Origin: Hydrogenothermus sp964516095
GTDB taxonomy: Bacteria; Aquificota; Aquificia; Aquificales; Hydrogenothermaceae
Assembly (NCBI GenBank): GCA_964516095.1
Contig: CAZEYS010000001.1
Location: 14,280 to 78,279 of the forward strand
DNA: 64,000 nucleotides
Direction of reading: 5' to 3'
In this document: positions 1 to 8,322 of the stretch, piece after piece
Layout: each line of letters opens with the position of its first letter
Numbering within the stretch: the stretch's first letter is position 1
Position numbers and translations under genes: made by a program
The notes under the pieces: model-generated
The model's database searches: none
What the model was told of the DNA's origin: nothing
Seen by the model: the letters and a program-made list of their open reading frames with translations, nothing else

Positions 1-2
1 AG

Positions 3-1337
3 ATGTTTTTCTCTAAAACCGACTTAAAAGGGATAATATTAGACGGAAATGAAGTTTTCTACAGAGTATCTAAGTACACCAGAGATGAGATGGTAGGAAA
101 GCCTCACAATATAGTAAGACACCCTGATATGCCAAAAGTTGTATTTAAACTTTTATGGGAATTTATAAAAAATGACAAGCCTTTTGCAGGATATGTTAAA
201 AATTTAGCAAAGGACGGTTCCTACTACTGGGTTTTTGCAGTTGTTGTACCAATTTTTGAAGGTGGAAAAAAAGAAAAATACTTATCAATAAGAATAAAGC
301 CTACTTCAAATTTGTTCGCTGTTATTAGAAATTTATATCAGAAACTCCTGCAGATAGAAAAAGAAGAAGGTGTAGAAGCATCAGAAAAAGAGTTAATAGA
401 ATCTCTAAAAGCTATGGGTTATCCTTCTTACGAAGCTTTTATGAGAGAAGCCCTTATAGAAGAACTTAAAGATAAAGATAAATATCTTGATGTCCAGATA
501 GATTTAAATAAGATTCCTTCTGAGTTTTCTTTCATTAGAGAAATTTATAATCTATCTAAGAAAGCCAAGAACATTTTCGACCTTGTTTATGCTAAAGCAA
601 GGGATTTTGTTAACTTAGAAAAAGAACTTGAAAATAAGTTCAGTTATGTTTTTGAAATCACAGATGAGCTATCTTTAATTGCGTTAAATTCTTCTGTTGA
701 AAGTTATAAATTAGGTTCAGCAGGAGCTTCATTCTTCGTAGTATCAACAGAAATTAAAAAAGACTCTGAAAGAATTGGAAAACTTGTGTCTGGATTAAGA
801 AGTGATATAGCTACTCTATTAAACATCGTAAGAGATTTGGAGCTTTACGTAAACATATCTAAACTTGAAATTTATATGATTAATTACTTTATAAATGAGC
901 TTATAGGAAACTTAGAAAAAGACGATGAAATGCATAGAGACATGGAAAACCTACTTGACCTTGTTTTAGCATTAGAAAACAACTCAAAGAAAATTATTGA
1001 GTACTCTAAACAACTCCATAACTACCTTGCAAAAGCAATGAGGTATATAGAGCAAATAGAGGAAATAATAAGTGAGCTTCACTACATACAACTTAACGGT
1101 TTAATAGAGTCTGCAAGACTTGGAGAGCAAAAATTCTCAATAATTTTTAACCAGGTAAAAGAACTTGTAGAAAATACAAACAAACTTATAGAAGATGTTA
1201 ACCCTATGATAAAAAAAGGTATAAATGACAGTGATGAAATGAGAGAGGCTAATGAAAAAATAATGAAAGAAATGAAAAAAATAACCAAAATATTGAAAAA
1301 AGAAGATAAAAACCTTAAGGCTGGCGCTTCTCGTTAG
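3..1337 (+). CDS. PAS-domain protein with degenerate chemoreceptor-like helices, probably 5'-truncated by the window edge
   Basis: Residues 1-100 look like the Aer-type PAS domain (SKTDLKGII, then EVFYRVSKYTRDEMVGKPH, then NIVRHPDMP), which senses redox or oxygen through a bound flavin in known members. The rest is long helical sequence. Two stretches, near residues 220-260 (LIALNSSVESYKLG) and 355-395 (LNGLIESARLGEQKFS), resemble the NLLALNAAIEAARAGE hairpin tip of methyl-accepting chemotaxis proteins but are poorly conserved. No membrane segment is visible, so it is probably cytoplasmic. The PAS motif normally has several residues before SKTDLKG, and the reading frame begins at base 3, so the true start is probably outside the window. 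Its 3' end overlaps the convergent prfB by 23 bp. Role in chemotaxis or another PAS-driven switch is inference. Confidence 0.75.
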   Translation: MFFSKTDLKGIILDGNEVFYRVSKYTRDEMVGKPHNIVRHPDMPKVVFKLLWEFIKNDKPFAGYVKNLAKDGSYYWVFAVVVPIFEGGKKEKYLSIRIKPTSNLFAVIRNLYQKLLQIEKEEGVEASEKELIESLKAMGYPSYEAFMREALIEELKDKDKYLDVQIDLNKIPSEFSFIREIYNLSKKAKNIFDLVYAKARDFVNLEKELENKFSYVFEITDELSLIALNSSVESYKLGSAGASFFVVSTEIKKDSERIGKLVSGLRSDIATLLNIVRDLELYVNISKLEIYMINYFINELIGNLEKDDEMHRDMENLLDLVLALENNSKKIIEYSKQLHNYLAKAMRYIEQIEEIISELHYIQLNGLIESARLGEQKFSIIFNQVKELVENTNKLIEDVNPMIKKGINDSDEMREANEKIMKEMKKITKILKKEDKNLKAGASR

Positions 1338-2430
1338 AAGCTGTAAATTTTAAATAACTTTCGATAAAGTTGTTTATTTCACCGTCCATAACAGATTGTA
1401 TATTACCTGTTTCATAACCAGTTCGAAGGTCTTTTACCATCTGATAAGGATGGAACACATAAGACCTTATCTGGCTTCCCCAGCTTATTTCTTTCTTTTC
1501 TCCTTCTAACTCTTTTTTCTTTTGTTTTTGTTTTTCAATTTCAAGCTGATAGAGTTTGGCCTTTAGCATCTGCATGGCTTTTGCTCTGTTTTGAATTTGT
1601 GACCTTTCACTCTGGCAAGAAACAACTATTCCAGTTGGTATATGGGTAATTCTAACTGCAGAATCAGTTTTGTTTACATGCTGACCACCAGCTCCAGAAG
1701 CTCTAAATGTATCAATTCTCAAGTCATCTTCATTTATCTCAACTTTAATCTCCTCTCCAATTTCTGGAATAACACTTACAGCTGCAAAAGATGTATGTCT
1801 TCTTTTATTTGAATCAAAGGGAGATATTCTTACCAGTCTATGTACTCCCTGTTCTCCTTTTAGATAACCATATGCAAAAGGTCCTTTTACTATAAACGTA
1901 GCACTTTTTATTCCAGCAACATCATCAGGCTGATAATCAACTATCTCTATATCGTAACCATTTTTCTCAGCCCATCTTAGGTACATTCTAAGAAGCATTT
2001 CTGCCCAATCGCATGCTTCAACACCACCTGAACCAGCCTGAACAGAAACAATAGCGTTTTTAGAATCATGTTCCCCAGATAATAAACTTTGGGTTTCCAG
2101 TTTATCTACCAATTTCTCAAGATTTTTAATCTCTGTCTCAAGTTCAGCCTTTGCATTATCATCTGGTTCTATCTCTATAAGTTCAGCGTATTCTTCAAGA
2201 TAATCTAATTTATCTGTCACATCTTTTAAATCTTTCAGCTTATTTGCAAGATATGTTCTTTTTGTAGTAATTTCCTGAGCTTTTTTCTGGTCGTTCCAGA
2301 AATCTGGCTTTGCCATTTCACTGTCAAGTTTTTTTATTTCTTTTTCTATTTCTTCAGGTTTTTCTATTTCTTTAATAGTTTCAAATGTATTTTTAAGCTC
2401 TTGTATTTTAGTTTTAAGGTCTTCTATCAT
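1315..2430 (-). CDS. prfB: Peptide chain release factor 2
   Basis: RF2 recognises UAA/UGA stop codons on the ribosome and releases the finished peptide. The protein is 371 residues, a normal length. It carries the GGQ hydrolysis motif (ASGAGGQHVNKTDSAV) and the tripeptide anticodon SPF (RISPFDSNKRRHTSF), which marks RF2 rather than RF1. Many bacteria control prfB by a +1 programmed frameshift at an in-frame UGA near codon 26; here the frame is open from the ATG with no such UGA, so that autoregulation is absent. A good ribosome binding site (AAAAGGGGGG) lies before the ATG. It is divergent from hemB and its tail overlaps the first gene of the window. Confidence 0.96.
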   Translation of the reverse strand: MIEDLKTKIQELKNTFETIKEIEKPEEIEKEIKKLDSEMAKPDFWNDQKKAQEITTKRTYLANKLKDLKDVTDKLDYLEEYAELIEIEPDDNAKAELETEIKNLEKLVDKLETQSLLSGEHDSKNAIVSVQAGSGGVEACDWAEMLLRMYLRWAEKNGYDIEIVDYQPDDVAGIKSATFIVKGPFAYGYLKGEQGVHRLVRISPFDSNKRRHTSFAAVSVIPEIGEEIKVEINEDDLRIDTFRASGAGGQHVNKTDSAVRITHIPTGIVVSCQSERSQIQNRAKAMQMLKAKLYQLEIEKQKQKKKELEGEKKEISWGSQIRSYVFHPYQMVKDLRTGYETGNIQSVMDGEINNFIESYLKFTASNEKRQP

Positions 2431-2485
2431 AACAACCCCCTTTTCACAAAATGTTTCTTACTTAAGGAAAAATAGGAACTTTTAT

Positions 2486-2514
2486 TTTATAATCAATAAC
2501 TCAGATCATGTGAA
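2486..2514 (-). promoter_or_regulatory. Candidate sigma-70-type promoter of prfB
   Basis: Read on the minus strand: TTCACA (2509-2514), a 17-bp spacer, then TATAAA (2486-2491), about 55 bp upstream of the prfB start. It fits the bacterial consensus with few mismatches, but AT-rich DNA gives such matches by chance. Confidence 0.4.
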
Positions 2515-2515
2515 C

Positions 2516-2544
2516 TTGTATATTTTACGGTTAGAGGATAATAT
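2516..2544 (+). promoter_or_regulatory. Candidate sigma-70-type promoter of hemB
   Basis: TTGTAT (2516-2521), 17-bp spacer, TAATAT (2539-2544), about 32 bp upstream of the hemB start codon. It lies back-to-back with the proposed prfB promoter in the 145-bp divergent gap. Confidence 0.4.
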
Positions 2545-2575
2545 TATATCACTCTAAACAATTAGGAGGATTAAC

Positions 2576-3547
2576 ATGCCATTTCCAGTACACAGACCAA
2601 GAAGATTGAGAAAGAATGAAAATATAAGACGTCTTGTAAGAGAAACAAAACTAACTATAGACGATTTAATTTACCCACTTTTCATAGAAGACGGAGAAAA
2701 CATAAAAACAGAAATTTCTTCTATGCCGGGTATCTACAGATACTCTATCGATAAATTGGACGATGAACTAAAAGAAATTGTTGATTTAAATATTCCTGCA
2801 GTACTGCTTTTTGGAATACCATCCTACAAAGATAAGATTGGAAGTGACACCTGGAATGAAGAAGGTATCATCCAAAGGGCAGTTAAATATATAAAGGATA
2901 AATATCCTGAGATTTATGTTATTACAGATGTGTGCTTTTGTGAATATACAGAACATGGACATTGCGGAGTTCTGTGCTGTGGAGATGTAGACAACGATAA
3001 AACTTTAGAAAACACTAAAAAGCAAGTTATATCCCACGTAAAAGCCGGAGCAGACATGGTAGCTCCTTCAGGAATGATGGACGGTGTAGTAAAGGCTATT
3101 AGAGAGGCATTAGATAACGAAGGGTTTTATGAAACTCCAATAATGGCATATTCAGCAAAATACGCATCTGCATACTATGGTCCGTTTAGAGATGCTGCAG
3201 AATCTGCACCATCTTTTGGAGATAGAAGAAGCTATCAGATGGATCCTGCCAATAGAAAAGAAGCATTAAAAGAAGTTCAGCTGGATGTAGAAGAGGGAGC
3301 AGATATTGTTATGGTAAAACCGGCATTGGCTTATTTGGACATAATCTCTGATGTTAAAAACAATTTTAACGTTCCTGTTGCTGCGTACAACGTAAGTGGA
3401 GAGTATTCTATGATAAAAGCAGCTGGTAAACTGGGCTGGATTGATGAAAAGAAAGTTATGCTTGAAACTTTAACATCTATAAAAAGAGCTGGAGCTGATA
3501 TAATAATTACTTATCATGCAAAAGAGGTAGCAAAAGAAATTGGGTAA
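2576..3547 (+). CDS. hemB: Delta-aminolevulinic acid dehydratase (porphobilinogen synthase)
   Basis: HemB joins two 5-aminolevulinate molecules to make porphobilinogen, the first common step of tetrapyrrole synthesis. The 323-residue protein has the metal-binding cysteine cluster (C120, C122, C130 in VCFCEYTEHGHCG) typical of zinc-dependent enzymes. It also has the two Schiff-base lysines, K195 (AYSAKYASAYYGPFRD) and K248 (MVKPALAYLDI). The ATG is preceded by AGGAGG at good spacing. It is first in a plus-strand run; the next gene starts inside its last codons (8-nt overlap), so the two are probably translationally coupled. Confidence 0.97.
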   Translation: MPFPVHRPRRLRKNENIRRLVRETKLTIDDLIYPLFIEDGENIKTEISSMPGIYRYSIDKLDDELKEIVDLNIPAVLLFGIPSYKDKIGSDTWNEEGIIQRAVKYIKDKYPEIYVITDVCFCEYTEHGHCGVLCCGDVDNDKTLENTKKQVISHVKAGADMVAPSGMMDGVVKAIREALDNEGFYETPIMAYSAKYASAYYGPFRDAAESAPSFGDRRSYQMDPANRKEALKEVQLDVEEGADIVMVKPALAYLDIISDVKNNFNVPVAAYNVSGEYSMIKAAGKLGWIDEKKVMLETLTSIKRAGADIIITYHAKEVAKEIG

Positions 3548-4337
3548 AAAATCAGTATTTTTATATTCATATATGGCAGTTTTAACTTTTGCAGTACTTT
3601 TTTTGGGATTTCAGGTTTTTAATGCCAAAAACATATGTGATAAAAAAACAACTGCTCTGGAAGAAAAGATAGCTAATTTAAAACAGCTTTTACAGGAAAA
3701 AGAAAATCACTTAAAAAAAGTAAATAAAGAAAAAGAGAATTTAGCTTTAAAGTTAAAAAATATCGAAGAAAAAATAAAAAAAGCAAATAAACTCTTACGA
3801 AGAAAAGGTATAAAAATAACCATTCCAGAACCTGAAGGCGGCATATTTATACCTGCAAACAGTCATGATATACGTATATATGCAGAAAAAATAACATACA
3901 GTATGGACAAATTAATTAAGATAATTCAGGATATACCTGTAGGCGTTCCTCTCTATGGTAGAATAACTTCAAGATTTGGATACAGAAGAGACCCTTTCAA
4001 CGGAAAAAGAGCGTTTCATACAGGACTTGACTTTAGAGCAACCTTCAAACAACCAATATTTGCAACAGCAAATGGAATTGTTGAGTATGCTGGATGGGGT
4101 AAAGGTTACGGTAAAATGGTCAAAATAAAACATAAATATGGATATGAAACCTTATATGCTCATATGTTTTATATAAAAGTAAAAGCCGGCCAGAGAGTAA
4201 AAGCTGGACAGATAATAGGTTATGCAGGTAGTACAGGAAGATCAACAGGAGTTCATCTTCACTACGAAATAAGAAGATATGGAAAATTGATTAATCCTAT
4301 AAGAATGCTTTATTTAAATAACAAAAACAGATTGTGA
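3540..4337 (+). CDS. Membrane-anchored M23 (LytM-type) peptidase with coiled coil
   Basis: The start is a TTG overlapping the end of hemB. Residues 8-26 form one membrane anchor, residues about 35-90 a charged coiled coil, and residues 140-255 a LytM/M23 domain. Zinc ligands and catalytic positions are present: H160 and D164 in HTGLDF, H208 in YAHM, and H239/H241 in HLHYE. It should therefore be an active endopeptidase cutting peptidoglycan cross-bridges from the periplasmic face, rather than a degenerate EnvC-type activator. The coiled-coil layout resembles EnvC/NlpD-like division or growth hydrolases. Its exact wall substrate is not visible from sequence. Confidence 0.85.
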   Translation: MGKKSVFLYSYMAVLTFAVLFLGFQVFNAKNICDKKTTALEEKIANLKQLLQEKENHLKKVNKEKENLALKLKNIEEKIKKANKLLRRKGIKITIPEPEGGIFIPANSHDIRIYAEKITYSMDKLIKIIQDIPVGVPLYGRITSRFGYRRDPFNGKRAFHTGLDFRATFKQPIFATANGIVEYAGWGKGYGKMVKIKHKYGYETLYAHMFYIKVKAGQRVKAGQIIGYAGSTGRSTGVHLHYEIRRYGKLINPIRMLYLNNKNRL

Positions 4338-4338
4338 G

Positions 4339-5229
4339 ATGAAGAAAAAATTAGTTCTAATAGACGGTTCATCATACATATATAGGGCTTATTACGCACT
4401 TCCTCCTTTAACAAGCCCAAAAGGTGTCCCTACAGGAGCCATATATGGATTTATAAGGATGATAACAAAACTTTTAAATGAAATAAATCCTGACTATATA
4501 GCAGTAGTTTTTGACAAATCAGCAAAAACTTTCAGGCATGAAAAGTATCAGGACTACAAAGCCAATAGAAAGGAAACACCTGATGATTTAAAAATCCAAA
4601 TACCAATTATCAAAAAAATAATAAATCTGTTTGGAATAAAAGTTATAGAAAAAGAAGGTTTTGAAGCTGATGATATAATTGCAACATTAGCAAAAAAAGC
4701 TAAAGAAAAAGAATTTGAAGTTTATATAATCACTCCAGATAAAGACTTCTTTCAGCTTGTAGAAGACGGGATATATGTCTTTAATCCCATAAATGAAAAA
4801 TTGTACGATATACAGGGAGTTAAAGAAAAGTATGGCATATACCCGTACCAATTTGTTGATTATCAAGCTATTGTTGGAGATGCTGTGGATAATATAAAAG
4901 GAGTTAAAGGTGTAGGTCCTAAAACTGCGTCAAAACTTCTAAACGAGTATGGAAACTTAGAAGGAATACTTAACAATTTAGATAAACTACCAGAGAGAAT
5001 AAAAACTGCTTTTGAAGAGGCTAAAGATAACCTTGAAAAAAATAGATTTTTAGTTAAACTAAATAGTAATGTTCCAATTGAAATTGATATTGAGGAGTTA
5101 AAGAAGGGAAAAACCCAGTGGGAAGCTTTACTGGAGCAATTCAACGAACTTGGCTTTAAAAGCTTACTAAAAGAAATGAAGAAAAAGGAAAAAGATGAAA
5201 AAAAAGCAGCCCAGAAAAAACTGTTCTGA
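4339..5229 (+). CDS. Stand-alone 5'-3' exonuclease (PolA N-domain type)
   Basis: This 296-residue protein equals the N-terminal nuclease domain of DNA polymerase I without polymerase. It has the metal-binding acidic motifs of the FEN/PIN-like superfamily: LIDGSSYIYRAYYALPPL at the N terminus, EADDIIATLAK, TPDKDFFQL and VGDAVDNIKGVKGVGPKTA. The last is the helix-3-turn-helix DNA clamp. It should remove RNA primers and flaps during lagging-strand maturation and repair. The ATG follows the M23 stop by one base. The last 35 nt overlap nth, pairing flap processing with base-excision repair. Splitting nuclease from polymerase is known in Aquificales and some other bacteria. Confidence 0.92.
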   Translation: MKKKLVLIDGSSYIYRAYYALPPLTSPKGVPTGAIYGFIRMITKLLNEINPDYIAVVFDKSAKTFRHEKYQDYKANRKETPDDLKIQIPIIKKIINLFGIKVIEKEGFEADDIIATLAKKAKEKEFEVYIITPDKDFFQLVEDGIYVFNPINEKLYDIQGVKEKYGIYPYQFVDYQAIVGDAVDNIKGVKGVGPKTASKLLNEYGNLEGILNNLDKLPERIKTAFEEAKDNLEKNRFLVKLNSNVPIEIDIEELKKGKTQWEALLEQFNELGFKSLLKEMKKKEKDEKKAAQKKLF

Positions 5230-5869
5230 AAAACCAAAAATTAACTTTACAGAAAAAGATGTAATAGAAAGATTAAAAAAGCATTTTCCTGAACCTAAAA
5301 CCGAACTTAATTTTAGAAACCCTTTTGAATTAATTATTGTTGTACTACTATCAGCTCAGACTACTGACGTAAAAGTTAATGAAGTTTCAAAAAAACTATT
5401 TGAAAAATATCCAGATCCTTTATCTCTTGCAAATGCAGATTTAGAAGATTTATACCAGATTTTAAGACCTATAAATTATTACAAAAAAAAGGCTAAATAC
5501 ATAAAAGAAGTTGCTCGAATGATTGTAGAAGAATTTAATGGAAAAATTCCAGATAACATAGAAGACCTTACAAAACTACCGGGTATTGGCAGAAAATCTG
5601 CATCAGTCATCTTAGTAAACGGCTTCAATAAGCCTGCTATTGTCGTCGATACCCATGTAAAAAGAGTTGCAAAAAGACTTGGTATAACATGTCATGATGA
5701 CCCTTTAAAAGTCGAAGAAGACCTTGCAAAATTCTTTTCTAAAGAAAACTGGATTTATATATCCAACGCTCTTGTGCTATTTGGTAGATATATATGTAAA
5801 GCACGAAATCCTAAATGTAAAGAGTGTTATCTAAACGATATATGTCCCTACGAGAATAAAAACTTATAG
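5195..5869 (+). CDS. nth: Endonuclease III (DNA glycosylase/AP lyase)
   Basis: The enzyme excises oxidised pyrimidines and nicks the abasic site. The helix-hairpin-helix LPGIGRKSA carries catalytic K134, followed by VDTHVKRVAKRLG with catalytic D152. The C terminus has the four-cysteine [4Fe-4S] loop (C201, C208, C211, C217; spacing C-X6-C-X2-C-X5-C). Length is 224 residues, normal for the family. The start lies 35 nt inside the upstream exonuclease gene, in another frame, suggesting coupled translation. Confidence 0.96.
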   Translation: MKKKQPRKNCSEKPKINFTEKDVIERLKKHFPEPKTELNFRNPFELIIVVLLSAQTTDVKVNEVSKKLFEKYPDPLSLANADLEDLYQILRPINYYKKKAKYIKEVARMIVEEFNGKIPDNIEDLTKLPGIGRKSASVILVNGFNKPAIVVDTHVKRVAKRLGITCHDDPLKVEEDLAKFFSKENWIYISNALVLFGRYICKARNPKCKECYLNDICPYENKNL

Positions 5870-5880
5870 AGAGGAGAAAG

Positions 5881-6849
5881 ATGATTCCATTAATCAATAG
5901 AATAAAAAGAGAAAAAGGAAATATTTTAATATTTACCCATGAAAATCCAGATGCTGATGGTATAGGAAGTATGCTTGGACTGTATAGATTCTTAAAGAAA
6001 GAAGGCAAAAATGTTGAATGCAGAATAAAAGACCCTGTCCCTGCTGTGCTAGATTTTTTACCCAACGTAGATCAAGTAGGAAAACTGCCAGTTGATAAAG
6101 AGTATGACCTTGCAATTTTAGTCGACGCTGCTGGTCGATTTAGAGCAGGTTGCGAAATAAAAGCAAAAGAAGTAATCAGAATAGACCACCATCTTGGAGG
6201 TAATAAAGAAAGTAACTATGATTTTATAGAGACATTTGCACCATCAACTACATTTTTAGTTGCAAAAATACTTAGATACTGGGATGAAAACAAAATAGAT
6301 AAAGAGATAGCAACTGCCCTTTATACAGGTTTAATGACTGATACAGGAAGTTTTAGATATAACAACGTTAATGAAGATGCATTTGAACTTGCAGAATTCT
6401 TAGTTAAAAAAGGAGCTGACCCGGCTTATATAGCAAATATGGTATATGAAAGAAACAAGCTCAGTACTATAAAATTACTGCAAAAAACCTTAAGCACATT
6501 AATGCTTTTTGAAGAAGGAAAAATAGCCTCACTAATCGTAGAAAGAAGATTTTTAGAAGAAACTGGAGCACAAGAAGAGGAAACAGAAGGCTTTGTAAAT
6601 TATGCACGAAGTATAGATGGAGTTGAAGTTGCTTTCATAATGATTCAAAAAGAAGACCTTCAAACATGGAGAGTTTCTATCAGAGGAAAAGGTAATGTTG
6701 ATGTCAGAGAGATAGCTGAAGCATTTGGCGGTGGCGGACATAGAGATGCAGCTGGATGTAGAATAAAAGGGGAAAAAACAGAAGTTTTAGATAAAATAGT
6801 GGAAAGAGCTAAAAAACAACTAAAAAAAGATTTAACTCTTGCTGTTTGA
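5881..6849 (+). CDS. nrnA: DHH-family phosphoesterase, NrnA-like (oligoribonuclease / pAp phosphatase)
   Basis: The 322-residue protein has the DHH motif set: THENPDADGIGSMLGL near residue 19, ILVDAAG, RIDHHLGG, MTDTGSFRYNN, and the DHHA1 glycine-rich motif AFGGGGHRDAAGC near the C terminus. Family members degrade 2-5 nt RNA oligomers or linear dinucleotides and dephosphorylate 3'-phosphoadenosine 5'-phosphate. Which substrate dominates here cannot be read from sequence. A GAGAGGAG ribosome site sits just upstream. The 3' end overlaps the convergent AtpZ-like gene by 18 bp. Confidence 0.88.
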   Translation: MIPLINRIKREKGNILIFTHENPDADGIGSMLGLYRFLKKEGKNVECRIKDPVPAVLDFLPNVDQVGKLPVDKEYDLAILVDAAGRFRAGCEIKAKEVIRIDHHLGGNKESNYDFIETFAPSTTFLVAKILRYWDENKIDKEIATALYTGLMTDTGSFRYNNVNEDAFELAEFLVKKGADPAYIANMVYERNKLSTIKLLQKTLSTLMLFEEGKIASLIVERRFLEETGAQEEETEGFVNYARSIDGVEVAFIMIQKEDLQTWRVSIRGKGNVDVREIAEAFGGGGHRDAAGCRIKGEKTEVLDKIVERAKKQLKKDLTLAV

Positions 6850-7068
6850 ATCCTTTTCCTCTTCTTTTATATACTGAACAGCGTCTTTATACATATTGTA
6901 AAAACCTGCCATAATGCCAAGTATAAGAAATACTATGGTTAATTTATAATGAGTTTTAAAAAGATTATCAAAAAAATAACCCAGCAGTAGACCTACTATA
7001 ATGCCAGATATAAGATGTAGGCCTATTGCTGATACCGAAATATACTTTGAAACTTTCTTATTTATCAC
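6832..7068 (-). CDS. AtpZ/AtpI-like small membrane protein
   Basis: This 78-residue protein has two hydrophobic helices (about residues 13-33 and 43-60), with the pattern GLLLGYFFDNLF seen in the AtpZ/AtpI (F0F1 ATPase gene 1) family. Members assist ATP synthase c-ring assembly or divalent cation transport. No ATP synthase genes are in the window; the gene is last in the dapB operon, its ATG overlapping the dapB stop by 4 nt. Function is assigned from size and hydrophobic pattern only. Confidence 0.6.
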   Translation of the reverse strand: MINKKVSKYISVSAIGLHLISGIIVGLLLGYFFDNLFKTHYKLTIVFLILGIMAGFYNMYKDAVQYIKEEEKDSNSKS

Positions 7069-7874
7069 TTTAATCCTAAAACATCCATCATATCGTATAA
7101 AGATGGTTCTTTATCTTTAACCCACTTGGCGGCTTCTATCGCTCCTCTTGCGAATATATCCCTTGAACCTGCCTTATGGGTTAGTTCAATTCGTTCTCCC
7201 AAGCCTGCAAATATAACTGTATGATCACCAACGACGTCTCCTCCTCTCAAAGCAAAAACAGCAATTTCATCAGAAGGTCTACCGTGAGGATAGTCTCCAT
7301 GTCGTCCGTATATAACCTTTTGTATACCTGTTTCTTTCTTTAGTATATCCACCAGTTTAACAGCTGTTCCAGACGGGGCATCTTTTTTAAACCTGTGGTG
7401 CATTTCAACTACTTCAATATCATAACCTTTGTCTTTTAGAGCTCTGGCTGCTTCTTGTACTAGTTTAAAAAGAAGATTTACGCCAATACTCATATTAGGA
7501 GCAAAAACAATAGGGAAATCTTTAGACAATTCTTGGAGTTGATTTATATCTTCTTCACTTAGACCTGTGGTTCCTATAACCATGCCTTTTTTATTCTTGT
7601 CAGCAGCAAGTAGTCTTGCATGTGAAATCACAGCCTCTGGAGAATTTGAAAACTCTATTAAAACATCAAAAAGATCCAAAACCTCGGCAACATCAGAAAC
7701 TATTGGGGCTTTTAAGTCATTTACTCCAATAATTTCTCCGACAGTATCATGGGAATGTGCACAATCTGGATTTTCTATACCAGCTGTTATCTGAATTTCA
7801 GGATCTTCATAGGCTAACTTGGCAATTGTCCTGCCCATTCTTCCCATAACACCTGATATTGCAATTCTTACCAT
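7065..7874 (-). CDS. dapB: 4-hydroxy-tetrahydrodipicolinate reductase
   Basis: DapB reduces the dihydrodipicolinate precursor with NAD(P)H on the way to lysine and meso-diaminopimelate for peptidoglycan. The 269-residue protein has the Rossmann motif ISGVMGRMGR, the GTTGLS segment, and the signature EVVEMHHRFKKDAPSGTA containing the catalytic histidine pair and lysine. It is co-oriented with an amidase gene upstream, so the operon mixes wall precursor synthesis and wall hydrolysis. Confidence 0.96.
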   Translation of the reverse strand: MVRIAISGVMGRMGRTIAKLAYEDPEIQITAGIENPDCAHSHDTVGEIIGVNDLKAPIVSDVAEVLDLFDVLIEFSNSPEAVISHARLLAADKNKKGMVIGTTGLSEEDINQLQELSKDFPIVFAPNMSIGVNLLFKLVQEAARALKDKGYDIEVVEMHHRFKKDAPSGTAVKLVDILKKETGIQKVIYGRHGDYPHGRPSDEIAVFALRGGDVVGDHTVIFAGLGERIELTHKAGSRDIFARGAIEAAKWVKDKEPSLYDMMDVLGLK

Positions 7875-7885
7875 AGAAATCTCCT

Positions 7886-8143
7886 TTAGTTGCTCTGGTT
7901 ATCTTCAGGATTAAAAACTACCTCTGCAAGTTGATTGAGAGCATCATTAACCTGGTCTGGAGGTACAACAAAAGGTGCTATAGCTATATCTACATCCTCT
8001 GCAAAAATTGTTTTTTTCAGTAGTTCCTGCAGTTTTTCAAGCTCTTCAGGTGTTACATCCTTTCTAAAGCATTCTTCAATAGGTTTATCAGATACAAAAA
8101 ATCCTACAAGTGCAAACGGATAAGCTTTTCTTTCTTCAGACAT
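7886..8143 (-). CDS. Small conserved-looking protein of unknown function
   Basis: This 85-residue acidic, soluble-looking protein has no motif I recognise. It has a clear ribosome site (AAAGGAGAA) and sits between a 41-residue membrane peptide gene and dapB with gaps of 20 and 11 bp, so it is almost certainly translated as part of the operon. It contains a helical charged middle (TPEELEKLQELLKK) and an alternating hydrophobic segment (DVDIAIAPFVVPP). Confidence 0.7.
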   Translation of the reverse strand: MSEERKAYPFALVGFFVSDKPIEECFRKDVTPEELEKLQELLKKTIFAEDVDIAIAPFVVPPDQVNDALNQLAEVVFNPEDNQSN

Positions 8144-8163
8144 TAAATTCTCCTTTATTTTTA

Positions 8164-8289
8164 TTATGTGGTTTGTTGATTGTTATCACCATTATTTCCA
8201 CCCATCATAACTAACCATAATACTACAAATTGAGTTAACATAAGTACAAGTAGTATTAATTCTGGTAAAGAATTCACCCAGTTTTGCAT
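8164..8289 (-). CDS. 41-residue single-span membrane peptide
   Basis: This short gene starts at an ATG (8289-8287) preceded by a near-ideal AAAGGAGGTTG site and ends at a TAA (8166-8164). It begins MQNWVNSLPE, continues with about 18 hydrophobic residues (LILLVLMLTQFVVLWLVMM) and ends in a Gly/Asn/Gln-rich tail. It fits exactly between coaX and the 85-residue gene on the same strand. Strong ribosome site, frame and position support a real gene. It is predicted to lie in the inner membrane; function unknown. Confidence 0.7.
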   Translation of the reverse strand: MQNWVNSLPELILLVLMLTQFVVLWLVMMGGNNGDNNQQTT

Positions 8290-8322
8290 TTTACAACCTC
8301 CTTTATATTTTTAAATATAGTT

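Noticed and set aside
1315..2430. Programmed frameshift in prfB
   Set aside because: The frame is open from the ATG with no in-frame UGA near codon 26, so no frameshift is needed.
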